DNA of 64,000 nucleotides from positions 96,529 to 160,528 of the forward strand of contig CAIRZB010000012.1 of assembly GCA_903882935.1 (NCBI GenBank). Reading direction: 5' to 3'. Of this stretch, positions 7,803 through 15,901 are shown piece by piece. The DNA is from an uncultured Parafilimonas sp. Its GTDB lineage: Bacteria > Bacteroidota > Bacteroidia > Chitinophagales > Chitinophagaceae. Numbering within the stretch: position 1 is the stretch's first letter; every line of letters starts with the position of its first letter. The position numbers were made by a program, and so were the translations under genes. The notes under the pieces are model-generated. The model saw only the letters and a program-made list of their open reading frames with translations. It ran no database searches and had not been told where the DNA came from.

Positions 7803-8117
7803 ATGCCGTCAAAAGAGGACAGAGAGAAAAGAAAGCAATTACGCAGCAGCGCGAATGAACAGGCAAAAGCTGATTTTGAAAACAGCTTGCCCGTTCGGAG
7901 CGAGATATTTAAAAAGTTGTTCAATTTTCTTGATGTTGAGTTTGGCGAAAAGGGTTGCGATCATACATTGGTTTTAACTGAAGGCTTTTTGAAGCAGCTT
8001 GGTATCACAGATATTGAAGCTGTAAAGCAATGGTTAAAGGGGCATAGCGGGTACTTTGATTGTGAATTGATGGCCAATGTTGAAGAGAAATTTGAAGGCA
8101 ACAATTTTTTGCTGTAG
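7803..8117 (+). CDS. DUF2695-family protein
   Basis: A 104-residue soluble protein. The pattern GCDHTLVLTEGFLKQLG followed by WLKGHSGYFDCELMANVEE is the signature of DUF2695: a Cys-x-His pair and a later Cys in an acidic helix. The function is unknown; the Cys/His positions would allow metal binding, which is inference. The N-terminus is strongly charged (PSKEDREKRKQLR). The 130 bases before it are AT-rich, with text of the GTAAGGATTTTTAGGATTCC type. Confidence 0.7.
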   Translation: MPSKEDREKRKQLRSSANEQAKADFENSLPVRSEIFKKLFNFLDVEFGEKGCDHTLVLTEGFLKQLGITDIEAVKQWLKGHSGYFDCELMANVEEKFEGNNFLL

Positions 8118-8170
8118 CAAGGTTCATCGGGTTTATTGAGAGCGTACTCTAAAGCAAAGTGTTTTTTCGC

Positions 8171-8196
8171 CGTTGTTGGTGTTTTCACCAACAACG
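8171..8196. repeat. Perfect inverted repeat, first of a head-to-head pair
   Basis: CGTTGTTGGTG, loop TTTT, CACCAACAACG: 11-bp arms, 26 bases in all. Flanks (GTGTTTTTTCGC on the left) also match the flank of the second copy read on the opposite strand. Confidence 0.75.
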
Positions 8197-8231
8197 AAAA
8201 TAAAATTGCATAATAAAAAAGTGATTTGATA

Positions 8232-8257
8232 CTTTGTTGGTGAAAATACCAACAAAG
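8232..8257. repeat. Perfect inverted repeat, second of a head-to-head pair
   Basis: CTTTGTTGGT, loop GAAAAT, ACCAACAAAG: 10-bp arms, also 26 bases. With its right flank (GGCGGAAAAGGCGAAAATGC) it is an inverted copy of the element at 8171-8196, 35 bases away, an arrangement like paired REP elements. Confidence 0.75.
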
Positions 8258-8360
8258 GCGGAAAAGGCGAAAATGCACAAAACAAAGAACGTAGGATTTT
8301 TTATACAATAACAAACCATATGAAATGCTTCCGCAAGAGGAAGTTTGGAGGATGACTTTT

Positions 8361-9452
8361 ATGCAGGTAACTGAAACAGTAAGCGCCAAAGAACTGGTGC
8401 AGGAAAAATGGAACAAACGTCCGTTGATTATCGCTGGTCCCTGTAGCGCAGAGACCGAAGAGCAGGTGATGGAAACCGCTGTGCAGCTACAAAAAACCGG
8501 CCAGGTTGATATAATGCGTGCCGGTATTTGGAAACCGCGTACCCGCCCCGGCAGCTTTGAAGGCATCGGTACAAAAGGACTGCCTTGGCTGCAAACTGCT
8601 AAAAAAGTAACAGGTATACCCTGGGCTGTTGAAGTGGCTACCGCCAAACAGGTAGAAGATGCTTTGCATTTTGACGTGGATGTGCTTTGGATAGGCGCCC
8701 GTACAACGGTAAACCCATTTAGTGTGCAAGAAGTGGCAGACGCGCTTCGTGGCGTGGATGTACCCGTGTTGATTAAAAACCCCATCAATCCCGATATAGA
8801 ACTTTGGATAGGCGCAGTGGAGCGCGTGGCGAAGGCCGGTATTAAACAAATTGGTTTAATACACCGTGGCTTTAGCAGCTACGGTAACACCGAGTACCGC
8901 AATGCACCCATGTGGCACCTGGCCATAGAAATGAAGCGCCGCAACCCGGGGTTGATGATGATTAACGACCCATCGCACATTTGCGGCCGTAGGGATATAT
9001 TGCTGGATGTTGCCCAAAAAGCCATCGATTTGGACTTTGACGGTTTGATTATTGAAAGCCATATTGACCCCGACAAAGCATGGAGTGATGCCAAACAACA
9101 AGTTACACCTGCGCGTTTGGCAGAAATGCTGAGCAGCATTAAATGGCGTAAGGAAGACGTTGCTTCACCAGAATACCATGCCGCTTTGGAAAAACTGCGC
9201 CAGCAGATTGACCAGTTGGATGACGAGCTGCTGCAAGTGGTGGGCCAGCGTATGAAAATATCTGAAAAGATAGGCCAATACAAAAAGGATAATAACATTA
9301 CCATTTTGCAAACCAACCGTTGGAACGATATTTTGGAAAGGGCTTTCTTGAAAGGCGACAAGCTTGACCTTAGCAAGGAGTTTATAACCAAGTATTTTGA
9401 TGCCATGCACATGGAAAGCATCAACCACCAAAACAGGGTGTTGAATTCATAG
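8361..9452 (+). CDS. Bifunctional DAHP synthase / chorismate mutase (type II)
   Basis: The N-terminal domain condenses phosphoenolpyruvate with erythrose 4-phosphate to open the shikimate pathway; the C-terminal domain converts chorismate to prephenate. From the ATG at 8361 it has 363 residues. DAHP synthase landmarks are LIIAGPCSAETEEQV, MRAGIWKPRTRPGSF, GIPWAVEVAT and MINDPSHICGRR; the mutase domain begins near residue 270 (ALEKLRQQIDQLDDELLQVVGQRMKISEKIGQYK). The start is chosen for GGAGG at 8347-8351; ATGs at 8352 and 8325 are possible but the extra residues come from a decayed repeat. It feeds prephenate to the pheA and tyrA products encoded upstream. Confidence 0.93.
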   Translation: MQVTETVSAKELVQEKWNKRPLIIAGPCSAETEEQVMETAVQLQKTGQVDIMRAGIWKPRTRPGSFEGIGTKGLPWLQTAKKVTGIPWAVEVATAKQVEDALHFDVDVLWIGARTTVNPFSVQEVADALRGVDVPVLIKNPINPDIELWIGAVERVAKAGIKQIGLIHRGFSSYGNTEYRNAPMWHLAIEMKRRNPGLMMINDPSHICGRRDILLDVAQKAIDLDFDGLIIESHIDPDKAWSDAKQQVTPARLAEMLSSIKWRKEDVASPEYHAALEKLRQQIDQLDDELLQVVGQRMKISEKIGQYKKDNNITILQTNRWNDILERAFLKGDKLDLSKEFITKYFDAMHMESINHQNRVLNS

Positions 9453-9569
9453 AAACCGCTATCGCAACTCCAGGCCTAAAGGGATTAGAGAGCTGCGATA
9501 TGTTTCTCATCAACAGTGTGTTTTGGGCATGAATATTTTTTAACAAAATGCTTTTACTCGAAGTTAATT

Positions 9570-9600
9570 CTTACCCCTCGGCCGCAAGCAGAGGGGTAAG
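9570..9600. repeat. Hairpin after DAHP synthase/chorismate mutase
   Basis: Perfect 10-bp arms CTTACCCCTC (9570-9579) and GAGGGGTAAG (9591-9600) with an 11-base loop. No T run follows. It could be a repeat of the local GC-rich family or a weak terminator. Confidence 0.5.
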
Positions 9601-9616
9601 AATGAGGCGTTTAAAA

Positions 9617-9637
9617 CTCCCCTTTAGGGGGTGGGGG
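9617..9637. repeat. CCCCTTTAGGGG-type repeat before the acidic protein gene
   Basis: CTCCCCTTTAGGGGGTGGGG ends five bases before the start codon of the next gene, in the position of its ribosome binding site. Confidence 0.55.
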
Positions 9638-9641
9638 CTTT

Positions 9642-11141
9642 ATGGCACAGTTATCTCCAAAACAATATATCCAAACAAAGGCACGCAGCCTGCCCATTTA
9701 CAAAACAGTTGTAAATAAAGACTGGGAGTCTGCTAAAATGGCGCAGATAATTGTTATGCGCAAGCATGTTAACGGCAATATAACCGCCGGTGTTTACTTG
9801 GTTGACCTTTTATGCCTTGGCATAAAAGACACCATGTTTATTTTTAACGAAACCCAAGCAGAGCTTGATGAACGGTTTGGGGTGGAGTTTGAAAAAGTGT
9901 TTGAGGAGGTTGATTACAATTTAGCCCATAACATTGTGTACGCAGGACATGATTTTGCGTTGGATTTTGAAATAAAGCCCCATGCCGATTTTGCCATAAC
10001 CAAATTTATTTTGGAGGATGATAACGATGCCATACCCATTATAGATATTGAAGTGGGGCAAGACGACAAGCCGCACCTGATAGTAAAACAACCGGGCCAA
10101 TACGGTGATGCACTTGCCAAGCTTAAAAAAATAGCCGGCGAAGGAAATTATTATTATACCATAGCCAGTGACTTTGAGGACGAGGACGACAACGAAGACG
10201 ATGAGTTTGGTGATGATGGTGAGGACGAGGACGACGATAGCGATGAATCGTTTTACGACATGGATGAATTTGACTTGGGTGAAATAACACCTTTGCAGGC
10301 GCGGTATATTTACACCGATGATTTGTTGGACGAAGAAAAGGTTGCCCAACGGGCTGCCAACGAAATTTTGACGCTTCAAACCGAAATTGCGTTGCGTTCC
10401 TTGCTAGAAGCCGCCCCATCGTTTTATGAGCATGATGATGACTACGAAGGGGTTGTGGCTGCTACTATCACCAACGAATACTATGCATCTGGTGTTACCG
10501 AGCAGCTACAGGACGAGTTTTTGAAGGCGCAAGAAGGCATACTAAAAGCATTTGCTGACGAAACCAGCGAAGCGCCAGAAGGGTTTACAGATGCCTTAAC
10601 GCGGATATTGTTGGCAACGCTGGAGCAACACCAGCAAAACCCTTTGGTAGTAGCCAATATTTTTGAATGTGCCTTTTTTAGCCAGGAAACCCAGCTAACC
10701 AGCGTAGCCGAAGAGTATTTAAAGAGCCTCGCAGCAGTTTACCCCATTGCACAGCTTACGCTGGCGTTTGCGGCAATTGTTACCGGAGAAGGCATGGATG
10801 CATTTGAAGCTATTTATAACAGCGAAAGCCTTGCCGAAGTATACCCAGACAAAAACGATTTGGGTGCCTGCGAAATAGCCACCTATAGTCTTTTACACAC
10901 TTTGGTAAGTTTGGGCGATGAGGATTTAAATACTGCCATCAGGAACTATTACATAGCAGCCGAAACTGAAATATTCAGTTGGATGCTGCCCGCCATTCAG
11001 GTGGCATTGGCTGACGCTATTAACAATGTAATTGCCGCTACGGAGACAGTAGTAGATGAAGTTGAAAAAGAGAACGGCGATGAAACAGGCGATGACGCAG
11101 ACAGTGTTGATGATGGCGAACCTACTTTGAGAATTGTTTAA
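9642..11141 (+). CDS. Acidic protein of unknown function
   Basis: A 499-residue protein I do not recognise. No signal peptide or membrane segment is seen, so it is probably cytoplasmic. The first 170 residues look globular (ITAGVYLVDLLCLGIKDTMF, EVDYNLAHNIVYAG). Residues about 180-215 are an almost pure Asp/Glu tract (DDEFGDDGEDEDDDSDES). The rest is predicted helical and rich in Ala/Leu/Glu, ending in another acidic tail. It starts just after a CCCCTTTAGGGG repeat and ends 14 bases before aroB, so it is probably cotranscribed with aroB. A function in aromatic synthesis is not supported by sequence; the acidic tract suggests binding of a basic partner or divalent ions. Confidence 0.75.
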   Translation: MAQLSPKQYIQTKARSLPIYKTVVNKDWESAKMAQIIVMRKHVNGNITAGVYLVDLLCLGIKDTMFIFNETQAELDERFGVEFEKVFEEVDYNLAHNIVYAGHDFALDFEIKPHADFAITKFILEDDNDAIPIIDIEVGQDDKPHLIVKQPGQYGDALAKLKKIAGEGNYYYTIASDFEDEDDNEDDEFGDDGEDEDDDSDESFYDMDEFDLGEITPLQARYIYTDDLLDEEKVAQRAANEILTLQTEIALRSLLEAAPSFYEHDDDYEGVVAATITNEYYASGVTEQLQDEFLKAQEGILKAFADETSEAPEGFTDALTRILLATLEQHQQNPLVVANIFECAFFSQETQLTSVAEEYLKSLAAVYPIAQLTLAFAAIVTGEGMDAFEAIYNSESLAEVYPDKNDLGACEIATYSLLHTLVSLGDEDLNTAIRNYYIAAETEIFSWMLPAIQVALADAINNVIAATETVVDEVEKENGDETGDDADSVDDGEPTLRIV

Positions 11142-11155
11142 GCCAACCTTTATAC

Positions 11156-12202
11156 ATGACGAAAAAGGTACTGAATTTTAGCACTGCCACCACCACCTTT
11201 TATTTTGATGCGGCTTTCGACCAGCTTGAAACGTTGGTGCCCAAAGAGAGTACCTTCATTATAACAGATGAGCATGTGTTTGCCAAAAACACAAAAAAAT
11301 TCAAGGCATGGAAAACCATTGTAGTGCCTGCCGGGGAGCAGCATAAACACCAAGGCACGGTAGACAGTATTATAGAAAAGTTGGTTACCTACGGTGCAGA
11401 CAGAAAGTCGTACATAGTGGGTGTGGGCGGCGGTGTGGTTACCGATATGGCGGGGTATGTTGCCGGCATTTACATGCGCGGCGTAAAGTTTGGTTTTGTG
11501 CCAACCAGCATACTGGCCATGGTTGATGCTTCAATAGGTGGCAAAAACGGTGTTGATGTGGGCATTTACAAAAACATGGTGGGGCTAATACGCCAACCCG
11601 AGTTTTTATTGTACGACTACAGCTTGTTAAAAACATTGCCTAAAGAAGAATGGATAAACGGTTTTGCCGAAATTATAAAACATGCCTGCATTAAAGATGC
11701 AGCCATGTTTAAGCTACTAGCTGAGCATAAACCGGTCGATTTTCAGAAAGATAAAGTATTGCTCAACAAACTTATACAGCGGAATGCCCTGCTGAAAAGC
11801 AAAGTAGTGCAAGGCGATGAGTTTGAACAGGGGGAGCGCAAACTGCTAAATTTTGGCCACACGCTCGGCCATGCCATTGAAAATACTTACCAGTTGCCCC
11901 ACGGGCATGCGGTAGCCATTGGTATGGTAGCAGCTGCATACATCAGTGCCGACCTGCTTAAACTAAAGGGGGCGGAAAAAATAGCCTCGCTAATAGTTAA
12001 ATACGGCCTGCCCGCATTTTTTAAGTTTGATGCCGACAAAGCGGTAGAAACAATGCGCGCTGACAAAAAAAGAATTAACAACGATATACACTACGTGTTG
12101 CTTGAAAAAATTGGTAAAGGTGTGGTAAAACCGCTGGCCATTGACGATATTAAGCCGGTTATAAAGCACCTGGCACAAAGCAAAACCCCAAACACCACGT
12201 AA
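11156..12202 (+). CDS. aroB: 3-dehydroquinate synthase
   Basis: Cyclises DAHP to 3-dehydroquinate, the second shikimate step, using NAD+ and a divalent metal. It has 348 residues, normal for the family. The NAD-binding VGGGVVTDMAGYVAG, the substrate loop PTSILAMVDASIGGKNGVD, NGFAEIIKHACI and the metal-binding NFGHTLGHAIE and LPHGHAVAIGM are all present. It follows the acidic protein by 14 bases and is followed by a small conserved protein and aroA, all on the same strand. Confidence 0.95.
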   Translation: MTKKVLNFSTATTTFYFDAAFDQLETLVPKESTFIITDEHVFAKNTKKFKAWKTIVVPAGEQHKHQGTVDSIIEKLVTYGADRKSYIVGVGGGVVTDMAGYVAGIYMRGVKFGFVPTSILAMVDASIGGKNGVDVGIYKNMVGLIRQPEFLLYDYSLLKTLPKEEWINGFAEIIKHACIKDAAMFKLLAEHKPVDFQKDKVLLNKLIQRNALLKSKVVQGDEFEQGERKLLNFGHTLGHAIENTYQLPHGHAVAIGMVAAAYISADLLKLKGAEKIASLIVKYGLPAFFKFDADKAVETMRADKKRINNDIHYVLLEKIGKGVVKPLAIDDIKPVIKHLAQSKTPNTT

Positions 12203-12234
12203 GGGCACCACCTTAGAGGCATAAAACACATGGC

Positions 12235-12576
12235 ATGGCCACAAAAACTTTACACCGGCCTGTAGGCCCAGAAGAACTTAAAAAAATTGAAGAAGCGGGG
12301 TGGACGAAGTTTCCGCTGAGATTGCTACAACAGCCCATTTTCTATCCCGTATTGAATGAGGAATATGCCATCCAAATTGCCCGGGGCTGGAATGTACCTG
12401 CCAGCGGCAGCGGCTTTGTAACAAAGTTTGAGGTAAACGCCGAGTATCTGTCAAAATTCGAGAGGCAAGTGGTGGACAACGAGGTACATGAAGAGTTATG
12501 GGTGCCGGCCGAGGAATTAGAAGAACTCAACAACAATATTGTTGGCCTTATTGAGATAACCAAAGAATTTCATTAG
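12235..12576 (+). CDS. Small conserved protein of the type often labelled ADP-ribosylation/crystallin J1
   Basis: A 113-residue protein beginning TLHRPVGPEELKKIEEAGWTK, continuing QPIFYPVLNEEYAIQIARGWN and ending in HEELWVPAEELEELNNNIVGLIEI. From memory, short proteins of this pattern are often named ADP-ribosylation/crystallin J1 in databases, a label that says little about function. No catalytic motif can be named. It lies 32 bases after aroB and four bases before aroA, so it is very likely cotranslated with the shikimate genes. Confidence 0.75.
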   Translation: MATKTLHRPVGPEELKKIEEAGWTKFPLRLLQQPIFYPVLNEEYAIQIARGWNVPASGSGFVTKFEVNAEYLSKFERQVVDNEVHEELWVPAEELEELNNNIVGLIEITKEFH

Positions 12577-12580
12577 CTAT

Positions 12581-13936
12581 ATGCAAGTTTCCATAACACC
12601 GTCGGCCATACAGGGCGAAATTTTTGCGGCAGCGTCCAAAAGCTCCATGCAGCGGGCATGTGCAGCTTCATTGGTTAAAAAAGGGGTGAGTATTGTGCAC
12701 AATCCCGGCACATCCAACGACGACAAGGCCGCCATCGGCGTTATTAAAGCGATGGGTGCGACGGTAGAACAGTTGGGTGACGGCTCCTTCAAAATAAATT
12801 CAAAAGGCTTTCTCAATACATCTGCAGACGGGTTAACCGTAAATTGTGGGGAGAGCGGCCTCGGTATACGTATGTTTACCCCGGTAATATCGTTAAACCA
12901 AGGCACCGTAACCATTAACGGAGAGGGTAGCTTGCTTACCCGCCCGATGGATTTTTTTGACGAAGTGCTGCCGCAGTTGGGTGTGCAAATAACCTCCAAT
13001 GCAGGCAAACTCCCTTTAAGATTAAACGGGCCTTTGCTACCCAAGGATATTACGATTGACGGCTCATTGAGTTCGCAGTTTTTAACTGGCTTGTTGCTGG
13101 CGTACGCAGCGGCTGGCGCAAGTGGTGTTGGCATAAAGGTGATTGACCTTAAAAGCAAACCCTATGTTGACCTTACGCTGAAAGTGATGCGTGATTTTGG
13201 TTTACAGGTTCCCGAGAACAGGAATTATGAGGAATTTTATTTCGGAAGTCGTGAAACGGGAGACGAGAATCGTGAAAAGGCAAACGAGAAACGTGAAACG
13301 GGAATCGTGAATGATGGAACATTGGTGACGGATTATACTGTTGAAGGTGATTGGAGTGGAGGCGCTTTCCTGTTGGTGGCTGGTGCCATAGCGGGTGATA
13401 TTACCGTGAAAGGGCTGGATACATCTTCCACGCAGGCTGATAAAGCGGTTTTGCAGGCGTTGCAGGATTGCGGCTGCGCATTACAAATAGGAGACGGGGT
13501 GATTAACATCGGCCCCGGTAATTTAACGGCCTTCAGGTTTGATGCAACGGATTGTCCTGACTTGTTTCCCCCGCTGGTTGCACTGGCCGCATACTGCATT
13601 GGCACAACGGTAATAAAAGGTGTGCAACGCCTAACTCACAAGGAAAGCAACCGCGCATTAACCCTGCAGGATGAATTTGGCAAATTGGGTATTGACATAT
13701 TGTTGGAGGATGACGAGATGCTTATAATCGGCGGTACAGGCGTTAAGTCTGCCCAGGTACATTCCCGGCACGACCACCGCATAGCCATGGCTTGCGCGGT
13801 TGCTGCCCTAAAGGCGGATGGGGATGTGCTGATTGATGAAGCGCAGGCCATCAATAAATCGTACCCCGATTTTTACAAGCACATTGAACGTTTGGGGGCA
13901 GTGGTTGTTTTGAGCGAAGTGGAACTGCATTCATGA
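12581..13936 (+). CDS. aroA: 3-phosphoshikimate 1-carboxyvinyltransferase (EPSP synthase)
   Basis: Transfers the enolpyruvyl group of phosphoenolpyruvate to shikimate 3-phosphate. It has 451 residues. Recognisable parts are AASKSSMQRACAAS (substrate-binding Lys-Ser), NPGTSNDDKAA, NCGESGLGIRMFTPV, LLTRPMDFFDEVLPQLG, GSLSSQFLTGLLLA and HSRHDHRIAMACAVAA. Residues about 222-245 (SRETGDENREKANEKRET) are an insertion made of 21-base repeats (13247-13313) between conserved strands; a similar tract ends the YwqK-like protein at 23.9 kb. The insertion probably sits in a surface loop. Confidence 0.94.
   Translation: MQVSITPSAIQGEIFAAASKSSMQRACAASLVKKGVSIVHNPGTSNDDKAAIGVIKAMGATVEQLGDGSFKINSKGFLNTSADGLTVNCGESGLGIRMFTPVISLNQGTVTINGEGSLLTRPMDFFDEVLPQLGVQITSNAGKLPLRLNGPLLPKDITIDGSLSSQFLTGLLLAYAAAGASGVGIKVIDLKSKPYVDLTLKVMRDFGLQVPENRNYEEFYFGSRETGDENREKANEKRETGIVNDGTLVTDYTVEGDWSGGAFLLVAGAIAGDITVKGLDTSSTQADKAVLQALQDCGCALQIGDGVINIGPGNLTAFRFDATDCPDLFPPLVALAAYCIGTTVIKGVQRLTHKESNRALTLQDEFGKLGIDILLEDDEMLIIGGTGVKSAQVHSRHDHRIAMACAVAALKADGDVLIDEAQAINKSYPDFYKHIERLGAVVVLSEVELHS
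13247..13313 (+). repeat. In-frame 21-base tandem repeat inside aroA
   Basis: Units of 21 bases built on TCGTGAAACGGGAGACGAGA with a diverged second copy and a partial third, so the period is exactly seven codons. The same core (AATCGYGAAACG) forms the tract at 23835-23950. Confidence 0.7.
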
Positions 13937-14051
13937 GGAAAATAAAATTGCAATAGTTGAAAATGCTAAAGTCGCATGTTAGATTTCATAAGTTTACAGC
14001 GATATCAGCCATTATAACTTCGTTTTACAATAAAAATAGTAGGTTTTTAAT

Positions 14052-14072
14052 CTCCCCTTTAGGGGTTGGGGG
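14052..14072. repeat. CCCCTTTAGGGG-type repeat before aroC
   Basis: CTCCCCTTTAGGGGTTGGGG, nearly identical to 9617-9637 and, like it, placed a few bases before a start codon. Confidence 0.6.
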
Positions 14073-14078
14073 TACAGT

Positions 14079-15086
14079 ATGAACAGTTTTGGACGCATAT
14101 TCAAGGTAAACATTTTCGGTGAATCGCACGGCGAAAGCGCAGGCGTTAATATTGACGGCATACCCGCGGGCTTGCCATTAACGGTGGATGATTTTTTGGC
14201 AGACATAGAACGCCGCAAAGGTGGCACCCAAAAAGGTACTACCCCCCGGCAGGAAAGCGACCTGCCCATTTTTAAAAGCGGTGTGTTTAACAACACAACC
14301 ACCGGCGCGCCATTAACGATACTTTTTGAGAATAACAATACCCGTAGTGGCGACTACCAAAAGCAGCGCGCCGTGCCAAGGCCGGGCCACGCTGATTTTG
14401 TGGCCAGCAAAAAATTTGGCGGTTTTGAAGATTATAGGGGCGGCGGCCATTTTAGCGGCAGGCTAACCGTATGTCTGGTGGCTGTAGGGGTGATAGCCAA
14501 AAAAATGCTCGCTTACAGCGGTATTAACATAGCAGCCGCCATTTTGGAGATTGGCGGGGAACCCGACCTTGAAAAAGGCCTGCAAAAAGCCATTGATGCC
14601 AAGGATACTATCGGCGGCATTGTGGAGTGCCGTGTAAACGGACTGCCCCTGGGTTTGGGCGAGCCTTTTTTTGACAGTGCTGAATCATTACTCGCCCATG
14701 CAGCCTTTGCCATACCTGCCGTGCGCGGTGTGGAATTTGGCACCGGCTTTGCGGCTGCCAAAATGTTTGGCACGCAGCACAACGATGCCATCGCTGATAT
14801 AAGCGGCAAGACTGTAACGAACCATGCGGGTGGTGTTGTGGGCGGCATAACCAACGGCAACGAATTGGTATACCGCCTTGCCATAAAGCCTACCTCTAGC
14901 ACACCCAAGGACCAGTTTACCCTTAACTGGGAAACCGGCGAAATGGAAACTTTCTCCGTTAAAGGCAGGCACGACCTTTGCATAGCACTGCGGGTACCAG
15001 TGGTGATGGAGGCGGTAACCGCCATGGTGCTGGCAGATTTAATGATGCTGGAACAAAGGATACCAAGGGTGATCGCGGCCCAATAG
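14079..15086 (+). CDS. aroC: Chorismate synthase
   Basis: Makes chorismate from EPSP using reduced FMN, the last step of the common pathway. It has 335 residues, shorter than the 350-360 of the E. coli type. FGESHGESAGVNIDGIPAGLPL, PRPGHADFVASKKFGG and DYRGGGHFSGRLTV are present. The GGGHFSGRLT form, in place of GGGRSSARET, marks the short variant seen in some Firmicutes and Bacteroidota. The C-terminus ends soon after VPVVMEAVTAMVLADLMML, where longer homologues continue. It begins seven bases after a GC-rich repeat. Confidence 0.94.
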   Translation: MNSFGRIFKVNIFGESHGESAGVNIDGIPAGLPLTVDDFLADIERRKGGTQKGTTPRQESDLPIFKSGVFNNTTTGAPLTILFENNNTRSGDYQKQRAVPRPGHADFVASKKFGGFEDYRGGGHFSGRLTVCLVAVGVIAKKMLAYSGINIAAAILEIGGEPDLEKGLQKAIDAKDTIGGIVECRVNGLPLGLGEPFFDSAESLLAHAAFAIPAVRGVEFGTGFAAAKMFGTQHNDAIADISGKTVTNHAGGVVGGITNGNELVYRLAIKPTSSTPKDQFTLNWETGEMETFSVKGRHDLCIALRVPVVMEAVTAMVLADLMMLEQRIPRVIAAQ

Positions 15087-15100
15087 CAGTCCCAACCATG

Positions 15101-15150
15101 CCTCCATCCTCCCGATGTGACATCGGGACGGGCTCTAAAGGGGCAATAAG
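15101..15150. repeat. Composite GC-rich repeat after aroC
   Basis: Contains a 19-base palindrome, TCCCGATGT-G-ACATCGGGA (15110-15128), followed by GGGCTCTAAAGGGGCAATAA, similar to the end of the repeat at the pheA 3' end. Confidence 0.6.
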
Positions 15151-15181
15151 ACCCGTTATTACTTAATTGAGGATGTTAACT

Positions 15182-15484
15182 ATGAGCAATATCATTTATC
15201 ATATTACTACCAAGGCTGAATGGGATGTGGCTAACCAACATGGCTTTTACGAGGCGGCATCGCTGCCTGCGGAGGGATTTATACATTGCAGCGATGCGCA
15301 CCAGGTAGCCGGTGTGCTTAAAAGGTATTTCACGGGCAAAGGCCCGTTGGTAAAGCTAACCATTGACAGTAACAAGCTGCATAGCCGTATGCAGTATGAT
15401 TATTCACCCTCCATGAATGAGGCATTTCCGCATATTTACGGCAGGATAAACATGGAAAGTGTGCTGGAGGTGGAGGAATTGTAG
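15182..15484 (+). CDS. DUF952-family protein
   Basis: A 100-residue protein from the ATG at 15182; an ATG at 15167 would add five residues. IYHITTKAEWDVANQHGFYEAASLPAEGFIHCSDAHQV and the later NEAFPHIYGRINMESVLEV match DUF952, a small family of unknown function, sometimes likened to glutathione S-transferase-associated domains. It lies about 95 bases after aroC across a repeat and may be the last gene of that unit. Confidence 0.8.
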   Translation: MSNIIYHITTKAEWDVANQHGFYEAASLPAEGFIHCSDAHQVAGVLKRYFTGKGPLVKLTIDSNKLHSRMQYDYSPSMNEAFPHIYGRINMESVLEVEEL

Positions 15485-15553
15485 GGTTGCTATATAATAT
15501 TGCATCGTTTTTTTATAGATAAATATAATAGCAGCACCGCACGGCTATATAAT

Positions 15554-15901
15554 ATGATTGACCAAATATTTTGCGATGCACTTGAGTTAGCAATAAGCGG
15601 TGGCTTAGCAAACTCATCCGAAAAAACGGTACGGAATGTATGTACTGACGGCATTTTGTTTGACCCTTCAGATAGATGTTTCGCCCGCAAATTTGTAAGC
15701 GACCATAAATATGTGGCGATAAACCTATATGCAATAACAGGCCCAGTTGCCATGTATCAAGTTGTGTTACTGTTTGGCAACGAGGCCTTGAGCAGGTATG
15801 CGCGCGGCTTGGACTTGCTTGGTTGCATACCGGCCAACCTCGATGAAAGCAACATGCAGGTTAGCTTTAAAAAAGCCGAAATATTGGTGGCGCTTTTGTA
15901 A
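15554..15901 (+). CDS. Hypothetical protein
   Basis: A 115-residue protein starting MIDQIFCDALELAISG if read from the ATG at 15554; the frame opens from an ATG at 15500. It has no signal peptide or membrane helix and no motif I recognise. It contains a Cys-rich mix (CDALEL, NVCTDG, RCFARK, LLGCIP). Codon use is like its neighbours and it lies 69 bases after the DUF952 gene on the same strand, so it is a plausible real gene of unknown function. Confidence 0.55.
   Translation: MIDQIFCDALELAISGGLANSSEKTVRNVCTDGILFDPSDRCFARKFVSDHKYVAINLYAITGPVAMYQVVLLFGNEALSRYARGLDLLGCIPANLDESNMQVSFKKAEILVALL

Noticed and set aside
8325..8360. Longer start of the DAHP synthase/chorismate mutase gene
   Set aside because: The extra residues come from a decayed repeat, and GGAGG is best spaced for the ATG at 8361.
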